NCBI RefSeq assembly: GCF_000730645.1
Contig: NZ_BBIU01000040.1
Coordinates: 25,847 to 89,846, forward strand
Source of the DNA: Pseudomonas parafulva NBRC 16636 = DSM 17004
Lineage (GTDB): Bacteria > Pseudomonadota > Gammaproteobacteria > Pseudomonadales > Pseudomonadaceae
DNA: 64,000 nt
Direction: 5' to 3'
Below the pieces are notes generated by a model. It saw nothing but the letters and a program-made list of their open reading frames with translations. It ran no database searches and was not told where the DNA came from. A program made the position numbers and the translations under genes. The stretch's first letter is position 1. The number at the start of each line of letters is the position of its first letter. This document shows positions 16,948-25,855 of the stretch, piece after piece.

Positions 16948-17125
16948 GTATCTATTCCTTTGTAACAAATGGTGAGGTAAACGCAGTGTAAGCCACTTAA
17001 ACGCTTCATGCGCTGCATTCAGGGGTAGTGACTACTGTCGCAACGAATAGTTTTGTCGCATCCCAGGCCCGCCAGGGCACGTTCGCTACGTTATCATTCA
17101 GGCTTTTTACCCGGAGACACTCCCC

Positions 17126-18496
17126 ATGGCCAAGGCCAAGCGCATGTATGGTTGCACCGAGTGCGGCGCGACCTTCCCCAAATGGGCTGGGCAATGTGGC
17201 GAATGCGGGGCCTGGAACACCCTGGTCGAAACCATGATCGAAAGCGGTGGTGCGGCAGCGCCAAGCAGCGGGCGTGCAGGCTGGACCGGGCAGCAGGCGC
17301 AGATCAAGACCCTGGCCGAAGTCAGCGTCGAAGAGATCCCGCGCTTCACCACCAGCAGTACCGAACTGGACCGCGTGTTGGGTGGCGGGCTGGTGGACGG
17401 CTCGGTGGTGCTGATTGGCGGTGACCCGGGTATCGGCAAGTCGACCATCCTGTTGCAGACCTTGTGCAACATCGCGGTGGGCATGCCTGCGCTGTATGTC
17501 ACCGGCGAAGAGTCCCAGCAGCAGGTGGCCATGCGCTCGCGGCGCCTGGGGCTGCCCCAGGACAAGCTCAAGGTCATGACCGAAACCTGCATCGAAACCA
17601 TCATTGCCACGGCGCGCCAGGAAAAACCGCGGGTGATGGTAATCGACTCGATCCAGACCATCTTCACCGAGCAGTTGCAGTCGGCGCCGGGCGGTGTGGC
17701 CCAGGTGCGTGAAAGTACTGCATTGCTGGTGCGCTACGCCAAACAGAGCGGCACGGCCATTTTCCTGGTGGGCCATGTGACCAAGGAAGGCTCGCTGGCA
17801 GGCCCGCGGGTGCTGGAGCACATGGTCGACACGGTGCTGTATTTCGAGGGCGAGTCCGACGGCCGCCTGCGCCTGTTGCGGGCGGTTAAGAACCGCTTTG
17901 GCGCGGTCAACGAACTGGGCGTTTTCGGCATGACCGACCGCGGCCTGAAGGAAGTGTCCAACCCATCGGCGATTTTCCTCAACCGCACCCAGGAAGAAGT
18001 ACCCGGCAGTGTGGTGATGGCGACCTGGGAGGGGACGCGGCCGATGCTGGTGGAAGTGCAGGCGCTGGTGGATGACAGCCACCTGGCCAACCCGCGCCGG
18101 GTCACGTTGGGGTTGGACCAGAACCGCCTGGCTATGCTGCTGGCGGTGCTGCACCGGCATGGGGGTATTCCGACCCATGACCAGGACGTGTTCCTCAACG
18201 TGGTCGGCGGGGTCAAGGTGCTGGAAACCGCATCAGACCTGGCCTTGCTGGCGGCGGTAATGTCCAGCCTGCGCAACCGGCCGTTGGCCCATGGCCTGCT
18301 GGTATTCGGTGAAATCGGCCTGTCGGGCGAGGTGCGGCCGGTGCCCAGCGGGCAGGAGCGCCTGAAAGAGGCGGCCAAGCATGGCTTCAAGCGTGCGATC
18401 GTGCCCAAGGGCAATGCCCCCAAGGAGGCACCGGCCGGGCTGCAGGTCATTGCGGTCACCCGGCTGGAGCAGGCGCTGGATGCGCTGTTTGAATAA
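17126..18496 (+). CDS. radA: DNA repair protein RadA
   Basis: 456 residues. Zinc finger with Cys10, Cys13, Cys24 and Cys27, Walker A GGDPGIGKST at 98-107, the RadA-specific KNRFG motif, and a C-terminal Lon-protease-like domain (GEIGLSGEVRPV). A RecA-family ATPase that drives branch migration during recombination. CCCGGAGA precedes ATG 17126. Single gene, convergent with the NCS2 permease 21 bp downstream. Confidence 0.97.
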   Translation: MAKAKRMYGCTECGATFPKWAGQCGECGAWNTLVETMIESGGAAAPSSGRAGWTGQQAQIKTLAEVSVEEIPRFTTSSTELDRVLGGGLVDGSVVLIGGDPGIGKSTILLQTLCNIAVGMPALYVTGEESQQQVAMRSRRLGLPQDKLKVMTETCIETIIATARQEKPRVMVIDSIQTIFTEQLQSAPGGVAQVRESTALLVRYAKQSGTAIFLVGHVTKEGSLAGPRVLEHMVDTVLYFEGESDGRLRLLRAVKNRFGAVNELGVFGMTDRGLKEVSNPSAIFLNRTQEEVPGSVVMATWEGTRPMLVEVQALVDDSHLANPRRVTLGLDQNRLAMLLAVLHRHGGIPTHDQDVFLNVVGGVKVLETASDLALLAAVMSSLRNRPLAHGLLVFGEIGLSGEVRPVPSGQERLKEAAKHGFKRAIVPKGNAPKEAPAGLQVIAVTRLEQALDALFE

Positions 18497-18517
18497 TGGC
18501 GCCCTCAGCGGCAGAGG

Positions 18518-20035
18518 TTAGTGCTCGGCCACCGCTGCTCGCTTTACCGCCTCGTTGCCGTGTTCGTCCACCACCCGCATCGGCACCTCATTGCCTTCGG
18601 CGTCGAACAGCTTGCCGTCCTTGAAGTAGTCGCCATCACGCAGCGCAGAAATGTCCGAATACTGGATGGTGCGCTCGTAGGCGGCGGCGAACACCGACTG
18701 TTGGTCCGAGTTGCCCGTGGTGAAGTGGTTGAAGATCAGGTTCAGCAAAATGGCCATGATCGCCGCCGAGCTGATGCCGGAGTGGAAGATGGTTTCGAAC
18801 CAGTTGGGGAAGTGGTGATAGAACGTGGGTGCCGCGATCGGGATCATGCCGAAGCCCAGTGATGCAGCAACAATGATCAGGTTCACATTGTTCTTGTAGC
18901 TGACCTTCGACAGCGTGCGGATGCCACTGGCGGCCACGGTGCCGAACAGCACGATACCCGCACCACCCAGTACCGGCGTGGGCACGGCGGCAATCACCCG
19001 CCCCATGATTGGCAGCAGGCCAAGCACCACCAGAATCACACCGCCGGTGGCCACTACGTAGCGGCTGCGCACGCCTGTCACCGCCACCAGGCCAACGTTC
19101 TGGGCGAAGGCGCTCTGGGTGAATGAGCCGAAGATCGGCGCCAGGATGCTCGATGCCATGTCGGCACGCAGGCCGTTGCCCAGGCGCTTGGAGTCGACCT
19201 TGGTGTCGATGATTTCACCCACGGCCAGAATGTCCGCCGAGGTTTCCACCAGGGTCACCATGATCACGATGCACATCGACAGGATGGCGGCGACGTGGAA
19301 TTCAGGCATGCCGAAGTGAAACGGGGTAGGGAAGGCGAACACCGGGCCTTCGGTAACCTTGCCGAAGTCAGCCATGCCCAGGGCCCAGGCGATCAACGTG
19401 CCCACTACCATCGCCAGCAAGATCGACAACCGCGAAATGGTCGCGCTGCCCAGCTTGCTCAGCAGCAGCACAATGGCGAAGGTCAGGGCGGCCAGGCCGA
19501 TATTGGCCACGCTGCCGAACTCCGGGGAGGCGCTGTTGCCGCCCATCACCCAGCGCGCGGCCACCGGCATCAGGGTCAGGCCGATGGTGGTGATGACAAT
19601 GCCCGTCACCAGTGGCGGGAAAAACTTGGTGATGCGCGAGAACACCGGGGTAATCAGAAAGCCGATCAGCGAGGCCGCCATCACCGCGCCCAGCACACCG
19701 GGCAGGCCACCGCCGCCCTCGCTGCTGAGAATGGCGCCCATGGTCGCCACACCGGCAAACGACACCCCCTGCACCAGCGGCAACTGGCAGCCGAAAAACG
19801 GCAGCCCAAGGGTTTGCAGCAGGGTCGCCAGGCCACCGGCAAACAGGGAGGCGGCGATCAGCATGCCGATCTCGGCAGGGTTGAGGCCTGCTGCCTGGCC
19901 AAGGATCAGCGGCACCGCGACGATGCCCCCGTACATGGTCAGCACATGCTGCAGCCCATAGGCCAGGTTCGCACCCAGGCCGAGGTTTTCGTCCTCCGGA
20001 CGCGGGGTGGGAGACGTGCTAGGGGACGTGGTCAT
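18518..20035 (-). CDS. NCS2 nucleobase:cation symporter (xanthine/urate type)
   Basis: 505 residues with about 14 membrane helices. N-terminal GLQHVLTMYGGIVAVPLI and the NAT signature in QNVGLVAVTGVRSRYV mark the nucleobase-ascorbate transporter branch of NCS2, most like xanthine/uric acid permeases. The C-terminal hydrophilic tail of about 65 residues (AAYERTIQYSDISALRDGDYF...) is longer than in uracil permease UraA. Likely takes up xanthine or urate. A TTGTATACAA palindrome lies 68 bp upstream. Confidence 0.88.
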   Translation of the reverse strand: MTTSPSTSPTPRPEDENLGLGANLAYGLQHVLTMYGGIVAVPLILGQAAGLNPAEIGMLIAASLFAGGLATLLQTLGLPFFGCQLPLVQGVSFAGVATMGAILSSEGGGGLPGVLGAVMAASLIGFLITPVFSRITKFFPPLVTGIVITTIGLTLMPVAARWVMGGNSASPEFGSVANIGLAALTFAIVLLLSKLGSATISRLSILLAMVVGTLIAWALGMADFGKVTEGPVFAFPTPFHFGMPEFHVAAILSMCIVIMVTLVETSADILAVGEIIDTKVDSKRLGNGLRADMASSILAPIFGSFTQSAFAQNVGLVAVTGVRSRYVVATGGVILVVLGLLPIMGRVIAAVPTPVLGGAGIVLFGTVAASGIRTLSKVSYKNNVNLIIVAASLGFGMIPIAAPTFYHHFPNWFETIFHSGISSAAIMAILLNLIFNHFTTGNSDQQSVFAAAYERTIQYSDISALRDGDYFKDGKLFDAEGNEVPMRVVDEHGNEAVKRAAVAEH

Positions 20036-20297
20036 TGAGCAGGCTCTCTGTTTATTGTTGTGTGGCTACTGTAGACATTTCAGTCCATAGATTGCCACAC
20101 AAATTGTATACAATATTTAGATCCAAGCGCGCGGGCAGGTGCCTGCTAAGCGCCTGTAACCCAATGCAGGAGCCGTACCAATACGCTGAATGCGGGCCTA
20201 GAGGGGTGTGTACAAATACAGCCCAACCGCAGCCAAAGCTGTCTAGACGGACAGGAAAGTCAGCCCGAGGGGGATGTTAGCTAGCTAAGAGATTTTA
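20036..20297. other. 262-bp intergenic region upstream of the NCS2 permease
   Basis: Contains the palindromic operator candidate listed separately and the permease promoter. The part nearer the PilZ gene carries a short CTGTC/GACAG inverted repeat but no supported gene. Confidence 0.5.
20103..20114. promoter_or_regulatory. ATTGTATACAAT palindrome, candidate GntR-type operator
   Basis: A perfect 12-bp palindrome in AT-rich DNA 68 bp upstream of the permease start. TTGTATACAA is a common recognition core for FCD-type GntR regulators. No gntR gene is adjacent, so the regulator would act in trans. Confidence 0.55.
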
Positions 20298-20660
20298 TTA
20301 TTCGATCAGTTGTCGCAGTTCGCGCATCATTTCGGTGCCGTCGGCCAGGTTCAATTCCACAAGACGGTGCAGGTGGCTCATCGAATCGAGGTCGATGTAC
20401 AGGCAGACAAAGCCCAGCCGATCTGGCTCTTCATGGCGCAGTTCCACTTGCATATGTACCCGCTCTTCGGGGCCCAGGTGGATGATGGCGTCGAAATCCT
20501 GAGTGAGGTCGGCGCTCCAGTTGGCAGGGCGCTGTACCAGCAGGCCTTTGAGTGACAAGTCCAGCAGGGTGGCTGGCCAGCGCTGCTGGCCCTGGCACAG
20601 TTCAGTGGGCGCATCGAAATCGATGCGCAGGAAGCGGCGGCGTTCAGGGGGGTTGCTCAT
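20298..20660 (-). CDS. PilZ-domain c-di-GMP binding protein
   Basis: 120 residues from ATG 20660 (MSNPPERRRFLRIDF). Both c-di-GMP motifs are intact: RRFLR (RxxxR) near the N-terminus and DLSLKG (D/NxSxxG). The protein is a stand-alone PilZ domain with a short C-terminal helix. Probably a cytosolic c-di-GMP effector; partner unknown. An in-frame ATG seven codons upstream is possible but adds no conserved sequence. Confidence 0.85.
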   Translation of the reverse strand: MSNPPERRRFLRIDFDAPTELCQGQQRWPATLLDLSLKGLLVQRPANWSADLTQDFDAIIHLGPEERVHMQVELRHEEPDRLGFVCLYIDLDSMSHLHRLVELNLADGTEMMRELRQLIE

Positions 20661-20824
20661 GATGCAGGCCTCGCATGACATCCGGAGTCGAATGAATTCT
20701 GCCTGGTCGGCTTAGTGCGCAATCCTTTCGGAAAGGCTCTATTCCCAAGCAAGTGTGGCAATGCGCGATGACTCGCCCTAGACTCGATGGGCGGTCTTTC
20801 CAATCCACCAGCTGGAATCAAACC

Positions 20825-22891
20825 ATGAACAACAATAATAGCCTGCTACGCCACCTACCGTGGCTGGCGCTGGCAGTCCTGGGAGCCTGCGCACTGGGCG
20901 TGGTCGCCCTGCGTCGCGGCGAGGCGATCAACGCCTTGTGGATCGTGGTCGCGGCAGTGGCCATCTACCTGGTTGCCTATCGCTACTACAGCCTGTTCAT
21001 CGCCACCAAGGTGATGCAACTCGACCCGCGCCGTGCCACACCGGCGGTGCTCAACAACGATGGCCTGGACTACGTCCCCACCAACAAACACATCCTGTTC
21101 GGCCACCACTTTGCCGCCATCGCGGGCGCAGGCCCCCTGGTCGGCCCGGTACTGGCCGCGCAGATGGGCTACCTGCCCGGTACCCTGTGGCTGATTGCCG
21201 GCGTGGTGCTGGCCGGTGCCGTGCAGGACTTCATGGTCCTGTTCATGTCCACCCGCCGCAATGGCCGCTCGCTGGGCGACATGGTCCGCGAAGAAATGGG
21301 CCGTATCCCGGGCACAATCGCCCTGTTCGGCTGTTTCCTGATCATGATCATCATCCTGGCGGTGCTGGCGCTGATCGTGGTCAAGGCCCTGGCCGAAAGC
21401 CCCTGGGGCATGTTCACGGTCATGGCGACCATTCCGATCGCGATGTTCATGGGCATTTACATGCGCTACATCCGCCCGGGCCGCATTGGCGAGATCTCCA
21501 TTATCGGCGTGGTGCTGCTGTTGCTGTCCATCTGGCTGGGCGGGCAGATCGCCGCCGACCCGGTATGGGGCCCGGCGTTCACCTTCACCGGCGTGCAGAT
21601 CACCTGGATGCTGGTGGGCTACGGCTTCGTTGCAGCCGTGCTGCCGGTGTGGCTGGTACTGGCACCGCGTGACTACCTGTCCACCTTCCTCAAGATCGGC
21701 ACCATCGTCGGGCTTGCCATCGGCATCCTGATCATTGCGCCCGAGCTGAAGATGCCGGCCCTGACCCAGTTCACCGACGGCACGGGCCCGGTGTGGAAGG
21801 GCACCCTGTTCCCGTTCCTGTTCATCACCATTGCCTGTGGTGCGGTGTCGGGCTTCCATGCGCTGATCTCCTCGGGCACCACGCCCAAGCTGCTGGATAA
21901 CGAAACCAACGCGCGTTACATCGGCTACGGCGGCATGCTGATGGAGTCGTTCGTGGCGATCATGGCCATGGTCGCGGCCTCGGTGATCGAGCCGGGCGTG
22001 TATTTCGCCATGAACAGCCCGGCCGCCGTGGTCGGTGCCGACGCGGTTTCGGTGGCGCAGACAGTCAGCAGCTGGGGCTTCCTGATTACGCCGGAACACC
22101 TGGAAGCCGTCGCCCGTGACATTGGCGAACACACTATCCTGGCCCGTGCCGGCGGTGCGCCAACCCTGGCGGTGGGTATCGCGCAAATCCTGCACCAGGT
22201 GTTGCCGGGCGAGAACACCATGGCGTTCTGGTACCACTTCGCCATTTTGTTTGAGGCGCTGTTCATCCTTACCGCAGTGGATGCCGGTACCCGTGCCGGG
22301 CGCTTCATGCTGCAGGACCTGCTGGGCAGCTTCGTGCCGGCGCTCAAGCGCACCGAATCGTGGGGCGCCAACCTGTTGGCTACCGCAGGTTGCGTGGCGA
22401 TGTGGGGCTACCTGCTGTACCAGGGCGTGATCGACCCACTGGGCGGTATCAACACGCTGTGGCCGCTGTTCGGTATCTCCAACCAGATGCTGGCCGGTAT
22501 TGCCCTGATGCTCGGCACCGTGGTGCTGATCAAGATGAAGCGCCAGCGCTATATCTGGGTCACCCTGTTGCCGGCAGCGTGGCTGCTGATCTGCACCACC
22601 GCTGCGGGCCTGATCAAGCTGTTCGACCCGAACCCGGCCGTGGGCTTCCTGGCCTTGGCCAAGAAGTACAGCACCGCGCTGGACGCCGGCCAGGTACTGG
22701 CCCCGGCCAAGGACATCGGGCAAATGCAGCACGTGATCTACAACGCCTACACCAACGCCGGGCTGACCATCCTGTTCCTGGTGGTGGTGTTCAGCATTCT
22801 GTTCTTCGCGATCAAGGTGGGGTATGCCGCCTGGGGCCGCAAGGAACGGACCGACAAGGAAACCCCGTTCCAGGCTTTGCCTGACGCTTGA
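20825..22891 (+). CDS. cstA: Carbon starvation protein CstA (pyruvate/peptide transporter)
   Basis: 688 residues from ATG 20825 (MNNNNSLLRHLPWLAL) with about 16-18 membrane helices. Signatures include DYVPTNKHILFGHHFAAIAGAGPLVGP and SSGTTPKLLDNE. CstA proteins import pyruvate and/or peptides under carbon starvation. The mRNA begins with an A-rich AANAAN run across codons 2-6, the type of site bound by Hfq/Crc. A ybdD-like gene follows after 13 bp, the usual pairing. Confidence 0.95.
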   Translation: MNNNNSLLRHLPWLALAVLGACALGVVALRRGEAINALWIVVAAVAIYLVAYRYYSLFIATKVMQLDPRRATPAVLNNDGLDYVPTNKHILFGHHFAAIAGAGPLVGPVLAAQMGYLPGTLWLIAGVVLAGAVQDFMVLFMSTRRNGRSLGDMVREEMGRIPGTIALFGCFLIMIIILAVLALIVVKALAESPWGMFTVMATIPIAMFMGIYMRYIRPGRIGEISIIGVVLLLLSIWLGGQIAADPVWGPAFTFTGVQITWMLVGYGFVAAVLPVWLVLAPRDYLSTFLKIGTIVGLAIGILIIAPELKMPALTQFTDGTGPVWKGTLFPFLFITIACGAVSGFHALISSGTTPKLLDNETNARYIGYGGMLMESFVAIMAMVAASVIEPGVYFAMNSPAAVVGADAVSVAQTVSSWGFLITPEHLEAVARDIGEHTILARAGGAPTLAVGIAQILHQVLPGENTMAFWYHFAILFEALFILTAVDAGTRAGRFMLQDLLGSFVPALKRTESWGANLLATAGCVAMWGYLLYQGVIDPLGGINTLWPLFGISNQMLAGIALMLGTVVLIKMKRQRYIWVTLLPAAWLLICTTAAGLIKLFDPNPAVGFLALAKKYSTALDAGQVLAPAKDIGQMQHVIYNAYTNAGLTILFLVVVFSILFFAIKVGYAAWGRKERTDKETPFQALPDA
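20828..20840 (+). promoter_or_regulatory. Crc/Hfq catabolite-activity motif at the cstA start
   Basis: AACAACAATAATA directly follows the cstA ATG and contains AANAANAA repeats, the consensus recognised by Hfq with Crc in Pseudomonas. Position over the first codons is typical for translational repression by preferred carbon sources. Confidence 0.65.
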
Positions 22892-22904
22892 GAGGACTGC
22901 TGCG

Positions 22905-23102
22905 ATGTTCAACGACCTGGGTCGACTGGGGAAATACCTGGGGCAGGCAGCCCGCCTGATGGTCGGCATGCCCGACTACGACAACTATGTCGAACACATG
23001 CAGAAGACGCACCCCGACAAGCCGGTGATGAGCTACGAGGCGTTCTTCCGTGAACGCCAGGAAGCCCGTTACGGAGGCAAGTCCGGGCCCAAATGCTGTT
23101 GA
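22905..23102 (+). CDS. YbdD/YjiX-family small protein
   Basis: 65 residues (MFNDLGRLGKYLGQAARLMVG) with AGAGGAC upstream. It carries the family core MVGMPDYDNYVEHMQKTHPDKPVMSYEAFFRERQEARYGG and a C-terminal CC. In E. coli the homologue acts with CstA/BtsT-type transporters. Cotranscribed with cstA and closed by a strong terminator. Confidence 0.92.
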   Translation: MFNDLGRLGKYLGQAARLMVGMPDYDNYVEHMQKTHPDKPVMSYEAFFRERQEARYGGKSGPKCC

Positions 23103-23124
23103 ACCCCAGGCGTTGACCTGTACT

Positions 23125-23166
23125 GGCCTCATCGTCGGCTTGCCGGCGATGAGGCCCTTTGTTTTT
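23125..23166 (+). terminator. Terminator of cstA-ybdD
   Basis: GGCCTCATCGTCGG pairs with CCGGCGATGAGGCC (one wobble) around a short loop, then CTTTGTTTTT. It lies between ybdD and the CobW gene. Confidence 0.9.
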
Positions 23167-23186
23167 CCGCTCAGGAGATTTTCTGC

Positions 23187-24164
23187 GTGCAGACGCCCAT
23201 TCCCGTCACCGTCCTCACCGGCTTCCTTGGCGCTGGCAAGACGACCTTGCTCAAGCACATGCTCAAGGCCGAACACGGCCTGAAGCTTGCGGTCATCGAA
23301 AACGAATTCAGCGAGGCCGGCATTGACAGCCAGCTGCTCGGTGACCAGCCGGTACAGGTGATGACCCTGGCCAATGGCTGCGTCTGCTGCAGCATTCATG
23401 GCGACCTCACCCGTGCCCTGTACCTGTTGCTGGAGCGGCTGGATGCCGGCGAGATCGCGTTCGACCGCCTGGTGATCGAGTGCACCGGCCTTGCCGACCC
23501 GGCACCGGTTGCGCAAACCTTTTTCGTCGACGAGGAATTGCGTGAGCGTTACATCCTCGACGGCATCATCACCCTGGTGGACGCGGCCCATGCCGAATTG
23601 CACCTTACCCAGGCCATCGCCCAGGCCCAGGTCGGCTTTGCGGATCGCCTGCTGCTGAGCAAAACCGACCTGGTCGAGCCGGACGCCGTGCTGGCGCTGC
23701 GCGAGCGGCTTGGCCGCATCAATGGGCGGGCGGCCATTCATGTGGTGGAGCACGGCCGCATTTCCCTGGCCGAGCTGCTGGATGTACGTGGCTTCAACCT
23801 CAACCCGGACCTGGGCGCCAACCTCAAGCCTGCCCTGCGCCCGGTGCTCAAGCCGGCCACGCCGGACCGTATCGCCACCTTGGTGCTGCGCACCGATACG
23901 GCGCTGGACATCGACCGCCTCAGCGACTTCATGAACGGCCTGCTGGAAACCCATGGCAAGCAGTTGCTGCGCTACAAAGGGGTGCTCAACATCGCCGGGG
24001 AGCCACGCAAGCTGGTGTTCCAGGGCGTGCTCAAGCTCTATGGCTTTGACTGGGATGCCGAGTGGGCCGAGGGCGAGGCCCGCGAGAGCGTGATGGTGTT
24101 CATTGCCGACGACCTGCCCGAGGCTACGATCCGGGCTGGCTTCGAGGCGCTGACTGCGGCGTAG
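23187..24164 (+). CDS. CobW/COG0523-family GTPase, YjiA-like
   Basis: 325 residues from GTG 23187, with AGGAGA 10 bp upstream. P-loop GFLGAGKT at 12-19, metal-binding CxCC (Cys65, Cys67, Cys68), SKTD base-recognition motif and a C-terminal CobW domain. COG0523 proteins are metal-insertion chaperones; YjiA accompanies CstA/BtsT-family loci in enteric bacteria. No Zur site was noticed upstream. Its last 41 bp overlap the end of the convergent MetF-like gene. Confidence 0.9.
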   Translation: MQTPIPVTVLTGFLGAGKTTLLKHMLKAEHGLKLAVIENEFSEAGIDSQLLGDQPVQVMTLANGCVCCSIHGDLTRALYLLLERLDAGEIAFDRLVIECTGLADPAPVAQTFFVDEELRERYILDGIITLVDAAHAELHLTQAIAQAQVGFADRLLLSKTDLVEPDAVLALRERLGRINGRAAIHVVEHGRISLAELLDVRGFNLNPDLGANLKPALRPVLKPATPDRIATLVLRTDTALDIDRLSDFMNGLLETHGKQLLRYKGVLNIAGEPRKLVFQGVLKLYGFDWDAEWAEGEARESVMVFIADDLPEATIRAGFEALTAA

Positions 24165-25608
24165 CACCCGTGGCCGGGGCCCCGAACCACTGGGGCCATG
24201 AACTGCGGTGACGGGTGTGCTCCTCGATACAGGGGATCAGGCGTTCGGCCAGCACCGCGGTCTGCTGCACGGCCTTGGCTGTGCGGTATTTCACGCTGTG
24301 GATGCACTCGCGGTCGCCGAATTCGCAGCGGTTCAGTGCCGTGCCGCCGCAGGGGCCATTGGCCAGGCCCTTTGGGCAGGTTTCCGGGCAGATATACAGT
24401 GTGTCCTCAAGGCGGCAGCGGCCACAGGTGTCGCAGCCCAGCAGCGGGCGCTTCACCGCGCGTTCTGCCGTGTGCAACACTTGAGCGCCCAGGCGTGTGG
24501 ACCACACCGGCTGCCGTACCGCCCAGCCGAAAGCCTGGCTCAGGCCATTGCGACGGCTGAACAGCAGTGAGTGCATGCCGTGCATCAGGTGGTAGCGCGC
24601 CTGCTGCGTGAGGGTGGCGGTCACCCGCGACTCCCCCTGGCGCCACGCGGCCTGTGGCGGGTGGAACGTAACGGCAGGCAGGCCTGGCATCTGCCAACTG
24701 GCCTGCCAGGCGGGTGCCCACTGCGCCATGTCGGTTACCTGGGCCTGCCAGTGCTCCAGCCGCGCCTCCAGCGCCAGCAACTGGCTGATCTCGTGAATGC
24801 CCGACAGGTGCACACCGGCATAGCCCATCAGCTTCACGCCAATCACCTGCAAGGCCAGCCGGTCGACGCTGCGGGCCTGGGCAAAGGCCTTGGATTGCGC
24901 TGCCTCGGCTTCAAGCATGTGCCGCATGGACGGTGTGACGGTAACCCCGGCGACGTGATCGAGCATGTTCGCCCGGCCTCGGGTCAGGCTCATCAGGCAG
25001 GCCAGTAGCGGTTTCGGCGCAGGCTGGCGGCGCACCCAGTGCATGGCCTCCTGGTGCTTGGCCGCATCGAAGCCCAGTTGCAGCGTGAAAAAGTCGGCCC
25101 CTGCCGCGAGCTTTTTCTCGGCCTTGAAGTACTGCGCCGCCCCTTCTTCCTCACAGTACTTGAACGGGTTGAGCGCGGCGCCCAGTAACCAGTGTGGGTA
25201 CGCCTGACGCGCCATTTGCAGCGCCGCGACCGACTCCAGGTAGCGCACCGGGCGCTCGCCTGGCTGATGCCCAGGCAGGCGGTCGCCCGTCAGTACCAGC
25301 AACTGATGCAGGCCGGCCGCGTCCATGCGCTGCAATTGGGCGAGCAGGTGGTGCCGCTCCCGGTCCTTGCCAGAAAAGTGCGGCAGTGCGGGTACCGGGT
25401 TGCTGAACGAGGCCAGGGCGTCGAGCGGGGACATGTCCAGAGGGCTGCCGACCCGGTCACCGATAGCGACGGTCATCGGCCAGCCGCACAGGTGCCCGCG
25501 GGCCAAGATCGCATCCATGGCCGCGAAACGCTCAGCCGAAGGCTTCGGGACGAATTCCATCACGCAGACGAAGCGCTGTTCGCGCAATGCGGTTTTCAGC
25601 ACGTTCAT
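24124..25608 (-). CDS. Methylenetetrahydrofolate reductase-like protein with C-terminal MTHFR_C domain
   Basis: 494 residues from ATG 25608 (MNVLKTALREQRFVCVMEFVPKPSAERF). The frame is open another 56 codons upstream but that part is low-complexity and lacks family similarity. Residues about 15-300 are a MetF-type TIM barrel (VMEFVPKP, VLTGDRLPG, FFTLQLGFD). The C-terminal third holds a cysteine cluster (CDTCGRCRLEDTLYICPETC...GPCGGT) of the MTHFR_C/Zn- or FeS-binding type. Probably reduces methylene-THF or a related folate, but not the housekeeping MetF. It diverges from a shortened MetE homologue, which suggests a shared one-carbon role. Confidence 0.8.
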   Translation of the reverse strand: MNVLKTALREQRFVCVMEFVPKPSAERFAAMDAILARGHLCGWPMTVAIGDRVGSPLDMSPLDALASFSNPVPALPHFSGKDRERHHLLAQLQRMDAAGLHQLLVLTGDRLPGHQPGERPVRYLESVAALQMARQAYPHWLLGAALNPFKYCEEEGAAQYFKAEKKLAAGADFFTLQLGFDAAKHQEAMHWVRRQPAPKPLLACLMSLTRGRANMLDHVAGVTVTPSMRHMLEAEAAQSKAFAQARSVDRLALQVIGVKLMGYAGVHLSGIHEISQLLALEARLEHWQAQVTDMAQWAPAWQASWQMPGLPAVTFHPPQAAWRQGESRVTATLTQQARYHLMHGMHSLLFSRRNGLSQAFGWAVRQPVWSTRLGAQVLHTAERAVKRPLLGCDTCGRCRLEDTLYICPETCPKGLANGPCGGTALNRCEFGDRECIHSVKYRTAKAVQQTAVLAERLIPCIEEHTRHRSSWPQWFGAPATGATPQSAPRSQPGS

Positions 25609-25776
25609 GGGGCCGGGCACCTGAGGAAACAGGCTGACATTGTGCGGCAGATGCACCTCGCGGTCATGTCCGGTTGCGTACGGCGGTGATCTGTTTGAGA
25701 CACCGGTTTTGCCTGCGCCGGTCATGACGGTGCCATCTGTATTGCGCGGGCCATCATGAGCATTTTTTGGATTCAT

Positions 25777-25801
25777 CTCAAATTTAATGAGTTTGTCTCA
25801 A
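25777..25801. promoter_or_regulatory. Interleaved CTCA/TGAG repeats between metF-like and metE-like genes
   Basis: CTCA-N7-TGAG-N5-CTCA overlaps TGAGTTTGTCTCA (25788-25800), which fits the loose TGA-N7-TCA spacing of MetR sites. TGTCTCAA (25794-25801) has its inverted partner TTGAGACA at 25695-25702. Candidate LysR-type control region shared by the divergent genes. Confidence 0.4.
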
Positions 25802-25855
25802 GCATCCCCTGCCCGGACAATTCCCCCATTCTTTTGATACCTCGAGGGGCAAGAC

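Noticed and set aside
10630..16970. Shared TTTGTAACAAATGGT near 10631 and 16959, upstream of the MFS gene and mscL
   Set aside because: A few 15-mers are expected to recur by chance in 64 kb; the arms are only 5 bp and the genes are unrelated.
20855..22969. A 704-codon minus-strand frame opposite cstA
   Set aside because: Antisense shadow with no recognisable fold; cstA is certain.
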